DNA of 64,000 bases from Ustulina deusta (taxonomy: Eukaryota; Ascomycota; Sordariomycetes; Xylariales; Xylariaceae): assembly GCA_023159155.1 (NCBI GenBank), contig JAJNNX010000030.1:62001-126000 (forward strand), written 5' to 3'. The stretch's first letter is position 1. Each line of letters opens with the position of its first letter. Below are positions 12,401 to 27,548 of this stretch, in pieces. The notes under the pieces were generated by a model, which ran no database searches, was not told the origin of the DNA, and saw nothing but the letters and a program-made list of their open reading frames with translations. A program made the translations under genes and the position numbers.

Positions 12401-15400
12401 TAACAAAAACTAAAAAATAGCTATTATTTAATTATATTAATATAACTAAAATATATTTTAATATTTTAACCAAATATAATATATTTAAAAAATTTAAGTT
12501 TTTTTTAATAAAACTAATATTTTAAAAACTTAGCATATAGTTTAATATTTTAAAGTTTTTTAATAATTTTTTAGATATATTTTATATAGAATTTTTTATT
12601 TATAAAAAATATAAAAATATTATCTAGGTATATAATATAAAATATATCTAAAATATTATTAAATATTTTATATATATAGTTCTAAAAAGTAGCAAAAATA
12701 TTACATAAACCTATAAGCATAACTAAAAATTTGTAATAACTATAATATATATAAAAAACTATTTTTTATTTATTTGTTTTTTTAATTCAGATATAATAAT
12801 AAGCATTTTTAAAATTAATTTTAGTAAATATTTTAGCATATGTAAGTCTATTTATTAATTCCAAAATAAAATAAAAATATAGCAATTTTTCTATATAATA
12901 TAGTTAAGTTTTTTATAGTTTATACATAGTTTTAAACTTTTATTTTTTTTAAAAACAAATAAAATAAAAGCCCCAGCTAGGCTTTTAGATTTTTAGATTT
13001 TTTTATTAATTATTATTTTTATAAACTATTTTTAAAGTTTTCTAAGTTTGTTTTGGACTAATAAATAAATAAAATAATAAAATATTATAATATTATTTTA
13101 TAGATTAATCGCTAAGTTTTTTTGTTTAAAGTATAAAAAAATGCTAGCCTTATTAGTATTAAAAAAATCAGCTAAATTGTAAAATTTTAGCAGAACACCC
13201 TTAAAACTAGTACAATTTTTTTTAGTTTTTAATTCTTTTAACTAAAAAAATTTAAAAAAATATATAATAACTTAATAATATTTCTTATTTTTATAAGCCC
13301 TAGCAAATTAATAAGCTATAACTAATTTAAAATACTTAAGCCTTAAGCTATAAAATTAACAATTTAAACTTAAATTAAGTATAATTTTTTAGTTTTTTAG
13401 TATAGTTTAAGAAAAGAGCACTAAACTTTTTTTTAACCAATTATCTCAATTAATAGTAACGCAAGTACACTGAAATTTTTAAATTATTTTATAACTATTA
13501 ATAAGTTTATAAATAACTTAATAAGCGCTATAACTAAAAAATGTACCTTTAGTAATATATTATAAAACATAAATATAAAATAAAGCTTTTTTTAGTTTAT
13601 TATATAAAGCAAAAATATAACTAATACAATTATATTTAATATAAAAATCTAAATTAATAAATATTTTTAATAAAAGTTTTTTTAAACTAATAAAATAAAT
13701 ATTACATAAAATATAAAATTAACACAAAATAAATATAAAAAGCTATAGTTTTAGCCCAAGCTTTATAGCGAAAACTAAAACTATTTTTTATTTTTTTAAT
13801 TATTACTTAAATATTTATTAAAATATACTAAAAAATTATATAAATAATTTTAGTCCAAATAATAGTTATCTTCCTATAAATAATGAAATATATTAGAGTT
13901 TTTTTGTTTTTAATCTAATTAAATTTTTTAAATCTAACATTTTTGATTTTCTAGTAAGTATTGCTAGTTAGGTTTTTTATAGTTATAACTAATATAACTT
14001 ATCTTTTTATAGTTAAAACAAAAAAAGTCCTAAGTATTATTACTTTGCTTTAGGCAGTTATTAGGGTTATTTTATAGCTATTTCTAGAGTATATTAGAAG
14101 TATATTAGCTAAAATATTTAAAAAGTAATAACTTTTTAGGTATATAATTATTAAAGGGTTACTAATTTAAATAAAATTATTTTAGCTAGTTATAGTACTA
14201 ATAACTATTTTAGCTCCGAACTATATTATAGTACTTTTAGCTTTAATAAAAATAATTTTTATTATTAAAATATTTTTGCTTAAAAAAGCTTTAGTATTAT
14301 TACTAATTTTAAAGTTTATTAATATTAGTTTAATTAATATTCAAACATAAAAATCTTTATTAAAGCTTTATAGTTCTAAAAACAAAAGTTATTAGTTTTT
14401 AATAATATTATACTATATTTATTATTACTAATTTTTTATTAAAATAGATCGGTTAGTTTTTAATAATATAATATAACTTTTTTATTATTATTTTGTTATT
14501 TTTTTTAGATTTTAATTTAAAACAAATATTAATTAAATATTTTAAAGTTTTAATTAGCTTATTATTAAGCTTTTTTTAACTACTAGCTAATACTTATAAC
14601 AAAAAAAATTAATTAATAAATTAAAGTTTTAGTCTAGTTAGCAAAAATTTTTTAATTAGATTTATAAAAAAAATAATTCTAGCGCGCTTTTTTTTTAAAA
14701 AAGACTTAATACTAGTTTTTATAATCCTAGTTTGTTTTGCTAACTATATAAATAATTTAAATTTAAGCTTATTAGAACTTTTTTTGCAAACTTTTAAATA
14801 TAAATTTTAGTTTTTTAATTTATTTAATTTATTAGTTATAAATAAACTATATAATAAACAAAAAATATTTAAATTTTAAAAAACAACTAAAATTAACGTT
14901 TAATTTTTTATTATTATTGTAATATTTATAATAATAAAATAATCAATAATTAGAACTGCTTAAATCTAACTTATTAAATAATAATAAAAAAAATAAAAAA
15001 ATAAGTAATAAACTAGAATTAAAAAGTTATATTATTTTTAGTACTAACTTTTGTGTTTTAAGTAAAAAATCTAAAAAAAATCTAAAAAGTTAAAAAATTT
15101 AAAGTCTTTTAGATTTTTAGTTTTTTTTTAATACTTATATTTCTTAGGTTTTTGTTTTAATATCGATTTATATACGCTTATAAATCAAAATCTTTTTGAT
15201 TTAAAAATAGGTTGTTTTTATTTTTTTAGCTATTTATTTATTTTTTTAAATTCTATTTCGAGCTAAATATTTTATTATAATAAAAATTAGTTAGTACTTT
15301 TAAGTTATAAAATACTATTGTTATTTTAGTAACTAAATATTAAACTACTACTAAGCTTTAATCTTTAATTTTTATCTAAAAAAAAATTGGTATAGCCTTG

Positions 15401-15699
15401 TTAGCTATTTATAGCTAATTTGTTTTTTTTTAAAAAGCATTAATCTAGTTAATAGTCCGGGTTTTTTAGGGGCTATTATACAAATATATTATAAGTAACT
15501 TTAAAAAAAAGCTTTAGAATTATCATAAATAAAAAGTTTATAAGGTTAGGTATAATATATAAAGGGATAAGTTGTATATTCAGTAAGGTTAGCTTACAAG
15601 ACTAAAGCTTGTAAAAGGAAGATTCTTTATTAAAATAGGTGCAGATATAGTATATATATATAGTAAGTGTGCACCGGTCCTAGTATGCCAGGCATGACA
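12401..15699 (-). mobile_element. RIP-degraded Ty3/Gypsy relic (minus strand)
   Basis: On the minus strand the reverse transcriptase can still be read through stops. Near 12,690-12,745 a frame gives LVMLIGLCNIFATF, equivalent to the PFGL-NAPATFQ motif of Gypsy RTs. At 12,616-12,630 it gives YLDNI, the YxDD catalytic box with Asp to Asn from G-to-A change. After this comes IFFINKKFYIKYI and then LYAKF, the usual RT thumb layout. The right edge at 15,699 ends in atgaca after a less mutated, LTR-like patch (about 15,450-15,699). The left LTR was not found, so 12,401 is only the lower limit of the recognised part. Confidence 0.7.
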
Positions 15700-18600
15700 T
15701 TTTTTTAGTTATATATTTAATATAAAAAATTATATATTTTATAATATAAATTTAATTTTAATATAACTTTAATAAAACTTTTAATTTTTATATTACTTAA
15801 AAACTAATAATCTATAAAAAACCTAATTTTAAATATTTTTATTTTATTTCTAGTTTTTAAACAATTAAAATAACTTTAATTTTTAAATATAGCTAGCTTT
15901 TTATTATTAAATAATTTTAAAATCTTTTTTTTTATAAAAAAAAAATTAAACATTAGATTTTTTTATAAATATTTTAAGCAAACTAATATTTAAAAAAAAA
16001 TCTAAAAAAAACAAAAAGTTAAAACTTAAAAAAATAAAATTTAAACTAAAACTAAAATAATTTAAAATAAATAATATATTTAGAAATATATTAGTAAATA
16101 TTATAGCTATATAAGCTTATAACTTTGTGTTAGTTCTAGTAGAACTTTTTTAATAAATAAAAAAAGTAAAGCATTAATCTTTAGATATACTTATTTTAGC
16201 ACTTTTAAAAAATAATTATAATTTAATAATTAAAAATATATTTAAAAATATTAATTTTAAACATTTTAGTTTGACTGCTTTATTTATTTTTTATTTTATT
16301 AGTTTATTTTTTAGTGCTTTAAACCTTATTTATATTAAAAAAACTAAAATATAAAAAATTAATCCTAGCAAGTTTATAAAAAATAAAGCTTTACTTAATA
16401 ATTAAGTTTATAAACTAATAAAAAAACTAAATAAAAATATTATTATCTTTTAAACTAAAAATAGCTAACTTTAATATATTATAAGCTAATTAAAAAAATA
16501 TATTAAAAAATTAATAAAAATATTTTTTTATTTAATTAAAAAATTATTTAATAATATTATTAAAATAAATTAAGCTTTATTAATAATTTATTATAATTTT
16601 AATTAAATAACTATTATTTATAAAATATTTTAAGTTTATATATATAAAGCTAATAAAAATATTAATAAGTTTATTTTTATATTTAATAGTTTAGCTTAAA
16701 AATATTGATTTATTAAATTATAATAAAAATATAAATTATAAAACTATTTTTATATAAATTTAACAAAAAATCTATATAAAGTTTTTATAAATTTAAATAT
16801 TTTTTATAAATTATTTATTAATAAAATTATTAAATTAATATATAACGCTAAGTAAGCTTATAAAAACTATTAAAAATTAAACTTATTAGTTTAATTAAAT
16901 AAAAATCTAACTTAAATAACTAAACTTTTTGTAAACTTATTTATTAACTTTTAGCTAACTTTAAAAGCTTTAAAATATTTATTTTAAAATAGTTAAAATA
17001 AGCACTAACTATAAAAAAAAAAAGCTTATTAAAATAATAAAACTTATTTTATTTATAATAAAAAGAAATATTTATTAGTTAATTATTTTAATTAAAAACT
17101 TAAAGTTTTAAATATTTAATTAGTAAAAAAAAACTATAATAAAAATAATTTTAGTAGTTTATTTAATTTAAAAAATAAGTAGGACTAATAAAAAAAATTT
17201 TATTAGTTTTTTTATTTATTTTAATTAAAACATATAATTAAAATAAATTAATTATTTTTAAAATATTTATTTAATTATAAATTAATAATATTAAAATAAA
17301 AACTTTAATTTTATATAATACTAAAGCTTATATTTTTTTAATAATTAGCTATAAGTTTATATAATAAATTAAATAATAATTAAAAATAAAAATAATTTGT
17401 TTAGCTAAACTTTAAAAACTTTATAATTATTAAAACAAAATAGTTAGCAAAGTTTATAAATATTTAATATATATTATAAAAATTAATAATTAATAATTTA
17501 AAAATTAAATATTTTAAGTTATTAATTTTAGTTATAATATTATTATTAATATTAAATAATTAATAAAATAAAATATTTTAATAAAAACTTAAAAATAATA
17601 ATTAATTTAGCTAAATAATTTATTTTTATTAGCTTAATTTTTGCTAATAATTATAATTAAACTTTTTAGTTATAAATAATAAGATATAAACCTAAAAATA
17701 TAAAAAAATACTAATTAATATAATTAAATATTAAAATAATTTTTTAAAAATAAAATAATTATTTTAGGAATAATTAAAACTAAAAAAATTTAAAAAAAAT
17801 TTAAAACTTTTAAACCTAAAATATAAAATGTTTATATAATAATTTTTAAAAAAAAAAAAACTAAACTATTATTAAAAAAATTATATAAAATTTCTAAAAT
17901 TATTTTTATTAAAATAAATAAAAGCAATTAACTAAAAGAATTTTAAAAAAACTTATTATAATTAAGTTTATAATAACTAAAAATAATTATATTAAGCTAT
18001 TTAAAAAAAACTTAAAAGTAATTAATATTTTATAAAAAAATAGATTTAAATTAATTAAATAGTACTATAGAAAACTTTTAATAATAAATTAATTTTATTT
18101 TTAAAAAAAAAATTTTAAATATATAAAGTTAGTGCAAAGCTTTTTGCTTTTTTAGCTATTATATCTAAAAGAATTCTTTTTAAAAAAAATTTTTAAAATT
18201 TTACTACTATTATAACTAGGATTTAATATAGTACTAGAACTTAATAATAAAAAATATATTTTTAAGTTTTATTAATATTAAATATTTATATAATTTATTT
18301 TATTTAAAAAAAAGTTTATAAATAAATTACTAGTTATAAACTTTATTAAATAAAATATAAATTTAAATATTATTTTTGTTTTATTTATATTTAAATTTAA
18401 ATTAATCAAATATAAATTTATAATTAATTATTAATAAAAAATATATATTTAAAAAATTAAATTATATTAGTTTTAAATATTAATAATATTATATTTAATT
18501 ATTATAATATTATTTGTTTTATAAAACTAAATATTATTAAAGTTTTTTATTAATTATTATTAATTATAAAATTATATTATTTTTTTTTTTAAACTTATAA

Positions 18601-19854
18601 AAAAATATTTTAATAAAACCTGTTTAATAATAAGCTTTTATTAATATATAAATTTAAAATTTTCTAAATAAATTTGCAAATATTTATATAAATAATATTT
18701 TAATTTATTTTAAAACTAAAAAATAGTATTAAACTTATTATAAAAAAGTAATCTATTATTTATATTAAGCTAAATATTAAAAAAATATTAAAAAGTTTTA
18801 ATTTAATATATTTATTATTAATTATTTAAAAATAATTATAAAAACTAAAATAAAAATTAAAATTAATTTTATAAAAATCTAAATAATTCTAAATTAAGAT
18901 TTTAATAATTTTAAAAACATTAAATTAATTTGGTTATTTTTTAAGTTTTATAATTATATTTATATATTTATTTATTATATTAGTAAAATTATTACTTTTT
19001 TAAATTAATTATTAAAAAAAAATTTTATTTATAATATGACTAGAACAAAAATAAACTTTTAAATATATAAAACTACTAATATATAAAATATTTGTTTTAG
19101 TTTTTTTTAAGCCTAGCTAATTAATATAAATAAAAATAAATATTTTATATAATATAATAAAAAAAATTATTTAGTAATAATAAAAAAATATAACTTAAAA
19201 ACTTATAAAATATTTTTTTAAAATAATAATGCTAATTAAACAAGCTTATCTAATTTAAAACTATAAATTTTTAATAATAATATAAACTTTAAAATATTAC
19301 TGCTTAGAGCTCCTTAGAATTAAATTCTTTATAATAATTAATTATTAAGTTTTATTATATTTTTTAAATAAATAAATTTTATTAATATAATAAGTATACT
19401 AAGCTAACTTTTTATTAAACTTTAATATTATTTTTTAATATTAACTAAAATAAAAAAATATAATAGTTAATACTTTATTAAAAAAAATAGCTAAGCTTTT
19501 TATAATTAAAGTTAAAAAAGCTAAAAAAAAAATAATAGCATTAGTCCTGCTTAATAAAATATTAAGTTTTATATTAACTATAGATTTTTTATTTAATACT
19601 TTTTAAAAAGCTAACTTAATAAACCTAATTAAATAAAAAAACTAGTTGTAAAATTTAAAAAATAAAAATAAAAAGCTATATATATCTAAAGTTACTTTAA
19701 ATAAAATTTTTTTTTTTATATAGCTTTAATTTAAAAAGTTTATATATTTTTAATTATTATATATTAAAATTAATATAAAATAATTAAAATATTAAAATAA
19801 AAATATTATTAGTTTTATTTAAAATATAATTAAAAATAATATATATATAATTAT
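15700..19854 (+). mobile_element. Chromovirus copy A, left part (heavily RIPed)
   Basis: Collinear over about 4.1 kb with 20,188-24,435 of copy B. It begins abruptly at a position corresponding to about 95 bp inside B's interior, next to the minus-strand Gypsy edge, so its 5' LTR is lost. The RT box reads YINNI at 18,685-18,696 where B reads YIDNI; the differences in the surrounding 30 bases are all G-to-A or C-to-T. It is broken at 19,854 by insertion of copy B and resumes at 26,015. Confidence 0.8.
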
Positions 19855-20093
19855 TATAACGGTTAGTACAGTCTTAGCAAGACCTGCAAGGACTCTAGAC
19901 CCACAAGGCAATAAAATAAAAGGTCTACGCACGGACCAGCCCATACCTCTGCAGCTACACATATAAAGTCCATATCTACCCACCCTATAAACTCTGATTT
20001 TTTTCCTTTTTTTTTCTTTTTTCTTTAGCTTAAAATCTTTATTTATAGTATTAATAAACTAGCTATAAAAGCTTTACTTAACTAAGCATAGCA
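19855..20093 (+). repeat. 5' LTR of chromovirus copy B
   Basis: About 239 bp, the same family as four other copies at 25,770, 27,312, 27,727 and (inverted) 28,474. It keeps many C and G bases (for example ctgcaaggactctagaccc), so it is one of the less mutated copies. Preceded by attat. Confidence 0.85.
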
Positions 20094-23000
20094 CTACTTT
20101 AAGCTTACTGATTATTTATTAATAAGCATTTAATAAAATATATATTTTTTATTTTGCTATAGTTAGCAAAATATAAATAAACTTTTTTTTTTTAGTTATA
20201 TATTTAATACTAAAGATTATATATTTTATAATACAAACTTAACTTTAATATAACTATAACAAAACTTTCGATTTTTATACCACCTAAAGGCAAATAACTT
20301 GCAGAAAACCTAACTTTAAACACCTTAATTTTACCCTAGGCACTTAAACAATTAAAATAACTCTAATTATAAAATATAACTAGCTTATTACTTTTAAACA
20401 ATACTAAAATTTTTATTTCTATAAAAAAAAAAAAATATTTTATATTAGACTTTTTTATAAACGCCCTAAGTAAACTAATACTTAAAAAAGAAAATAAAGC
20501 ATTAGAATACAAAAAAAACAAAAAATTAGAACCTAAAAAAATCAAAAAATCAAAACCTAAAAAAACAAAATTTAAACTAAAGCTAAAACAACTTAATATA
20601 AATAATATACCTAGAAATATAGCGGAAAATATTGGAGCTATATAGGCTTGCGATCCTATGTTAGTTCTAGCAAAACTTTTTTAATAATTAAAAAAAATAG
20701 AGCGCTAATCTTTTGCTATGTTTACCCTAGCGCTTTTAAAAAACTATTATAACTTAATTATAGAAAGCGTATTTAGAAGTACTAATTTCAAACTTTTTAG
20801 CTTTGCTGCCCTGCCTGTTTTTTAACCTATTAGCTTACTTATAACTGCTTTAAACCTTTTTTATACCAAAAAAGCTAAAGTATAAAGAATTAATCCTAGT
20901 AAGTTTATAAAAAATAAAAACTTATTTAATAACTAGGTTTATAAACTAGCAAAAAAGTTAAACAAAAATATTACTACTTTTTAAACTAAAAATAGCTAAC
21001 TTTAGTATATTATAAGCTAATTAAAAAAGCGTACCAAAAAATCTATAAAAATATACTTTTATTTAATTAAAAAACTATTTAGTAGTATTATAAAAATAAT
21101 CCAAGCTTTATTAATAATTTATTATAATTTTAACTAAATAGCTATTGCTTATAAAATATTTAAAGCTTATATATATAAAGCAAATAAAAATATTAATAAA
21201 TTTATTTCTATATTTAATAGTTTAGCCTAAAAGTATTAACTTGCTAAATTATAATAAAAATATAAACTATAGGACTATTTTTATATAAACTTAAAAAAAA
21301 ACCTATATAAAACTTTTATAAATCTAGATATTTTTTATAAATTATTTACTAATAAAGTTATTAAATCAATATATAATACTAAGCAAGCTTATAAAAATTA
21401 CTAGTAAACTAAGCCTATAAACTTAACTAAAAAAAAATCAAATTTAAATAATTAAATTTTTAGCAAACCTAACTACTAATTTTTAGCAAACTTTAAAAGT
21501 TCTAAAATATTTATTTTAAAATAGTTAAAACAAGCCTTAACTATAAAAAAAAAAAAAGCCTATTAAGATAATAAAACTTATTTTATTTATAGTAAAAAAA
21601 AATATATATTAATTAATTGCTTTAATTAAAAACTTAAAATTTTAAGTGCTTAGTTAGTAAAAAAAGCATTTAATAAAAATAGTTCGGGTAGTTTATCTAA
21701 TTTAAAAAACAAGTAGGACTAATAAAAGTTTTTTTATTAGTTCTTTTATTTATTTTAGCTAAAATATATAGCTAAAACAAATTAATTATTTTTAAAATAT
21801 TTGCTAAGTTATAAATTAATAGTATTAAAATAAAAACTTTAGCTTTATATAATACTAGAGCTTATACTTTTTTAATAATTAGTTATAAATTTATATAATA
21901 AGTTAAACAATAGCTAAAAATAAAAATAGTTTGTTTAGTAAAACTTTAAAAACTTTGCAACTATTATAATAAAATAGTTAGCAAAATCTATAAATATTTA
22001 ATATATATAATAAAAATTAATAGTTAATAGTTTAAGAACTAAATATTCTAAGTTATTAATTTTAGTTATAATATTATTATTAGTATTAAGTAGTTAATAA
22101 AGCAAAATATTCTAATAAAAACTTAAAAACAATAGCTAATCTAGCTAAATAATTTATTTTTATTAGCTTAGTTTTTTTTTATAATTATAGTTAAACTATT
22201 TAGCTATAAATAACAAATTATAAACCTAAAAATACAAAAAAATACCAATTAATATAATTAAGTATTAAAAAAATACTATTAAATATTAAAATAACCCTTT
22301 AGAACTAAAACAATTATTCTAGGTATAACTAAGATTAAAAAAATATAAAAGAAACTTAGAACTTTTAAACCTAAAACAAAAAAAGTCTATATAATAACTT
22401 TTAAAAAAAAAAAAAACCAAGCTATTATTAAAAAAATTTTATAAAACTTTTAGAACTATTTTTATTAAAACAAATAAGAACAATTAGCTAAAAGGACTTT
22501 ATAAAAGCTTATTATAATTAAGTTTATAATAACTAAAAATAATAATATTAAACTATTTAAAAAAAACTTAAAAATAATTAATATTTTATAAAAAAAGTAA
22601 GCTTAAATTAACTAAATAGTATTATAAAAAACTTTTAATAATAAACCTATCTTATTTTTAAAAAGAAAAAACCTTAAGTATATAGAATTAGTATAAAGTT
22701 TTTTGTTTTTTTAATTATTATACCTAGAAGGGTTTTTTTTAAAAAAGAAATCTAAAACTTTATTATTATTACAACTAAAGTTTAATGTAGTACTAGAACT
22801 TAATAGTAAAAAATGTACTTTAGAACTTTATTAATATTAAATACCTATATAGTTTATTTTTTTTAAAAAGAAGTTTATAGATAAGCTATTAACTATAGAC
22901 TTTATTAAACAAAATATAAACTTAGATATTATATTTGTTTTGTTTATATTTAAACTTAGGTTAATTAAACATAAATTTATAATTAATTATTAATAAAAAA

Positions 23001-25769
23001 ATATATATTTAAAAAATAAAATTATACTAGCTTTAAATATTAGTAGTACTATATTTAATTATTATAATATAACTTGTTTTATAAAACTAAATATTATTAA
23101 AGTTTTTTATTAATTATTACTAACTTTAGAATTATATTACTTTATTTTTTTTAAACCTATAAAAGAATATTTTAATAAAAAGTTTTACTATTTAGTCTAA
23201 AAATAGGACCTATATAGTAGTAAGCTTTTATTAATACATAAATCTAAAAACTCTTAAATAAATTTGCAAGCGCTTATATAGATAATATTCTGATCTATTC
23301 TAAAACTAAAAAATAGCATTAGACCTATTACAAAAAAATAATCTATTATTTATATTAAACTAGGTACTAAAAAGATATTAAAAAGTTTTGTTTTAATATG
23401 CTTATTATTAATTACTTAAAAATAGTTATAAAAGCTAAAATAAAAATTAAAATTAATTTTGTTAAAATCTAAGCAATTTTAAATTAAGATTTTAATAATT
23501 TTAAAAATACTAAATTAATTCGGTTGTTTTTTAAGCTCTATAACTATATTTGTATATTTATTTATTATACTAGTAAAATAGCTGCTTTTTTAAATTAATT
23601 ACTAAAAAAAAACGAACTATTTATAATAGGACTAGAACAAAAATAAACTTTTAAATATATAAAACTATTAGTATATAAAGCTTTAGTTTTAGCTTTTTTT
23701 AGGCCCGGCTAACCAATATAAGTAAAAATAGATATTTTATATAATATAACAAAAAAAATTATTTAGCAACAATAAAAAAATATAACCTAAAAACTTATAA
23801 AATATTTTTTTAAAATAATAATATTAACTAAGCAAGCTTATTTAATTTAAAACCAGGAATTTCTAGTAGTAGTATAAACTTTAAAACATTACTACTTAGA
23901 ACTTTTAAAAACTAAATTCTTTGTAATAACTAATTATTAAGCTTTATTATATTTTTTAAATAAATAGATTTTATTAATATAATAAGTTTACTAAGCTAAT
24001 TTTTTATCAAACTTTGATATTATTTTTTAGTACTAACTAAAATAAAAAAATATAATAGCTAATATTTTATTAAAAAAAATAGTAAAACTTCCTATAATAA
24101 AAGCTAAAAAAATAAAAAAAAAAACAATAGTACTAGTCCTTTTTTATAAAATACTAAATCCTATATTAATTATAGATATTTTGCCTAATATTTTCCGAAA
24201 AGTTAACCTAATAAACCTAATTAAATAGAAAAACTAACTATAAAAACTAAAAAACAAAAACAAAAAGCTATATATATTTAAGGTTACTTTAGATAGAACT
24301 ATCTTTTTTTGTATAGCCCTAATTCAAAAAGCTTATATGCCCCTAATTACTATATACCAAAGCTAGTACAAAATAATTAAAATATTAGAACAAAAATATT
24401 ACTAGTTTTATTTAAAATATAATTATAAATAGTATATATATAATTGCTACAATTATAAAAGAAATAAAATATTGCAAAACAAAACTTCTAGCTTTTTTTA
24501 CTTATTGCCTATATTATCTATAGTATAACAATATGTAGTAGTAGATAGTAAAGACATATTACCTAATTAATAGAGTTATAACTATATATAAATGTTTATA
24601 AACAAGTTCAGCTGCTTAATCGCAACTTTACTTAATAAAAAGACTAATACTATAGAGTTACTAGTTATATAATACTATAGGAGTTTATATAGATTTCTAG
24701 GTATACTAAATATATAAATATTAGATAATATAGAACTATTTATTTTTAAATTTATAGTAATAATTAATAGTTTTATAAATACTAAGCACTGCTTTAGTAG
24801 CGCTTATTATCTTTAGACCTAAAAAGCAATAAAATTAATTAATTAAAAACTAGATTAATAACTCTATTTCTATATTAATAAGTACTAAAATAACTAAAAT
24901 ATTTATTTCTTTGCTTTAGATTTTATATATAATTTTTTATAATATTTATTAATTAATATATTACTACTAAAAATAGCAATAAAAGTAAATATATAAAACC
25001 TTTTAATAGTAAACTTTAGTAAAACAGTTATAAATTCTAATACTAAGCAATAAGCACTTAAGTTGATCTATTAAACCTAAAATATTTAAAAAATAATATA
25101 TAAAGCTACAACTTTTATATAAAAACAATATAAGCTGCAAGCTAACAAAAAAAAACGTTTAATAAACTTTAAAATAAAAAACAAAGTTTTTTTAAAAAAA
25201 AAAAGTTTTATAACGCAAGTACTAACTACTAGATTAAACTTATAATTAGTTAACTTTTTTAAAATTTTAAAAAAACAAAAATTTAGCTATATTTTTAATT
25301 TGCTTAACTTTTATATAATAAAAAACTTGTTTTATACTAACTGATTGCAAAAAGTAAGCGATAACCTTTTATTTTAGCAAATTTAGTTACTGCCCTTAGC
25401 TAAAAATATTAATAGCAAAACAAAATTTGAAGTCGAACAAATCAAACAATTAAAAATATATATAAAAAATAAAAAACTATAATATTAAGTTGCTTAAAAA
25501 AGCTACAATTCTAACAATACCTAGTATACAGCTTAGAATTTTAAAAATACGCTAATTAAGCTTAACTAATTTTATAAAACTTATAAAAAAGCTTCTAAAC
25601 TCTCTATAAAACTATAGAAATAAATATATATAGTAATAACTAACAAATTTGCAAGCAATTATAAAAATAATAATAAAGCAGTACGCTATAAAAAAGCTAT
25701 ACAAACTTATTATTATTAGTAACTTTAAATTAAAACTATGTTTAAACTTTTGGTTTTAAAAAGGGGTAG

Positions 25770-26009
25770 TATAACAGTTAGTACAGTTTTAGCAAGACCT
25801 GCAAGAACTTTAGACCTATAGGGCAATAAGATAAAAGGTCTACGTACGGACTAGCCTATATTTCTGCAGCTATATACATAGAGTCCATATCTACCCACCC
25901 TGTAAACTCTAACTTCTTTCTTTCTTTTTTCCTTTTTTCTTTAGCTTAGAGTCTTTGTCTATAGTATTAATAAACTAGCTATAGAAGCTTTACTTAATTG
26001 AGCGTGGCA
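25770..26009 (+). repeat. 3' LTR of chromovirus copy B
   Basis: About 240 bp, preceded by the polypurine tract at about 25,757-25,769 and followed by the attat target duplication. Differs from the 5' LTR mainly by C/T and G/A changes. Confidence 0.85.
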
Positions 26010-27548
26010 ATTATTATAAAACAAAACTTCTAGCTTTTTTTATTTATTGTTTATATTAGCTATAATATAGCAATATATAGTAGTAAATAGTAAAAATATA
26101 CTATTTAACTAATAGGGTTATAATTATATATAGGTATTTGTAAATAAGTTTAGCTGTTTAATTATAATTTTATTTAGCAAAAAAATAAATATTATAAAAT
26201 TACTAGCTATATAATATTATAGAAGTTTATATAGATTTTTTAATATACTAGATATATAAATATTAAATAATATAGAACTATTTATTTCTAAGTTTATAAT
26301 AATAATTAATAGTTTTATAAATATTAAGCACTGCTTTAATAATATTTATTATTTTTAGACCTAAAAAATAATAAAATTAATTAATTAAAAATTAAACTAA
26401 TAATTTTATTTTTATATTAATAAATACTAAAATAATTAAAGTATTTATTTTTTTGTTTTAGATTTTATATATAATTTTTTATAATATTTATTAATTAATA
26501 TATTATTACTAAAAGTAGTAATAAAAATTAAAGCATAAAACTTTTTAATAGTAAATATTAGCAAAATTATAACAAATTTTAATACTAAGTAATAAATATT
26601 TAAACTAGTTTGCTAAACCTAAAATATTTAAAAAATAATATATAATATAGCAACTTTTATATAAAAGCAATACAAACTATAAGCTAATAAAAAAAAACGC
26701 CTAATAGATTTTAAAATAAAAAATAAGGTCTTTTTTTAAAAAAAAAAGCTTTATAATATAAGTATTAACTATTAGATTAGATTTTTAGTTAATTAAACTT
26801 TTTAAAATTTTAAAAAAATAAAAATTTAGCTATATTTTTAATTTGTTTAATTTTTATAAAATAAAAAACCTATTTTATACTAACTAATTATAAAAAATAA
26901 GCAATAATCTTTTATTTTAATAAATCTAATTATTATTTTTAGCTAAAAATATTAATAATAAAACAAAATTTAAAATTAAACAAATTAAATAATTAAAAGT
27001 ATATAAAAAAAACAAAAAGCTATAATACTAAATTACTTAAAAAAACTATAATTTTAATAATACTTAGTATATAGTTTAAAATTTTTAAAATATAGTAATT
27101 AAGCTTAACTAATTTTATAAAACTTATAAAAATCCCTTGGACTTTTTATAAAATTATAAAAATAAATATATATAATAATAATTAATAAATTTATAAGCAA
27201 TTATAAAAATAATAATAAAGCAATATAATATAAAAAAACTATATAAATTTAACATTATTAATAACCTTAAATTAAAACTATATTTAAACTTTTAGTTTTA
27301 AAAAGGGGTAGTATAACAGTTAGTATAGTTTTAATAAAACTTGCAAAGATTCTAGACCTATATAGCAATAAAATAGGAAGTCTACGCACGGACCAACCTA
27401 TAACTTTATAGCTATATATATAGAATCTATATCTATTTATTTTATAAACTCTGATTTTTTTCTTTTTTTTCTTTCTTTTTTAGCTTAGAGTCTTTGTTTA
27501 TAGTATTAATAAACTAGCTATGGAAGCTTTACTTGACTAATCGTAACA
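26010..27548 (+). mobile_element. Chromovirus copy A, right part with 3' LTR
   Basis: Resumes copy A after the copy B insertion. 26,015-27,311 is collinear with 24,478-25,769 of copy B: integrase end, chromodomain and polypurine tract. The 3' LTR at 27,312-27,548 has the same aaaaggggtag lead-in. More AT-converted than copy B. Confidence 0.8.

Larger units (their letters stand above)
19855..26009 (+). mobile_element. Chromovirus copy B, complete Ty3/Gypsy element with chromodomain
   Basis: A structurally complete element of about 6.15 kb with LTRs at 19,855-20,093 and 25,770-26,009. The target duplication attat lies at 19,850-19,854 and 26,010-26,014, and a polypurine tract (aaaaaggggtag) abuts the 3' LTR. 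Order on the plus strand: RT catalytic box YIDNILIY at 23,275, an RNase-H-side region, integrase, then at about 25,427-25,570 a chromodomain frame (EVEQI, then a GY-like YNSNNT and NFKNTLIKL). Chromodomains at the integrase C terminus define chromoviruses, which favour heterochromatin. All frames contain stops, so it is not autonomous now. Confidence 0.85.

Noticed and set aside
20363..20545. 60-residue minus-strand hydrophobic frame
   Set aside because: Antisense to the chromovirus interior; chance frame in AT-rich DNA.
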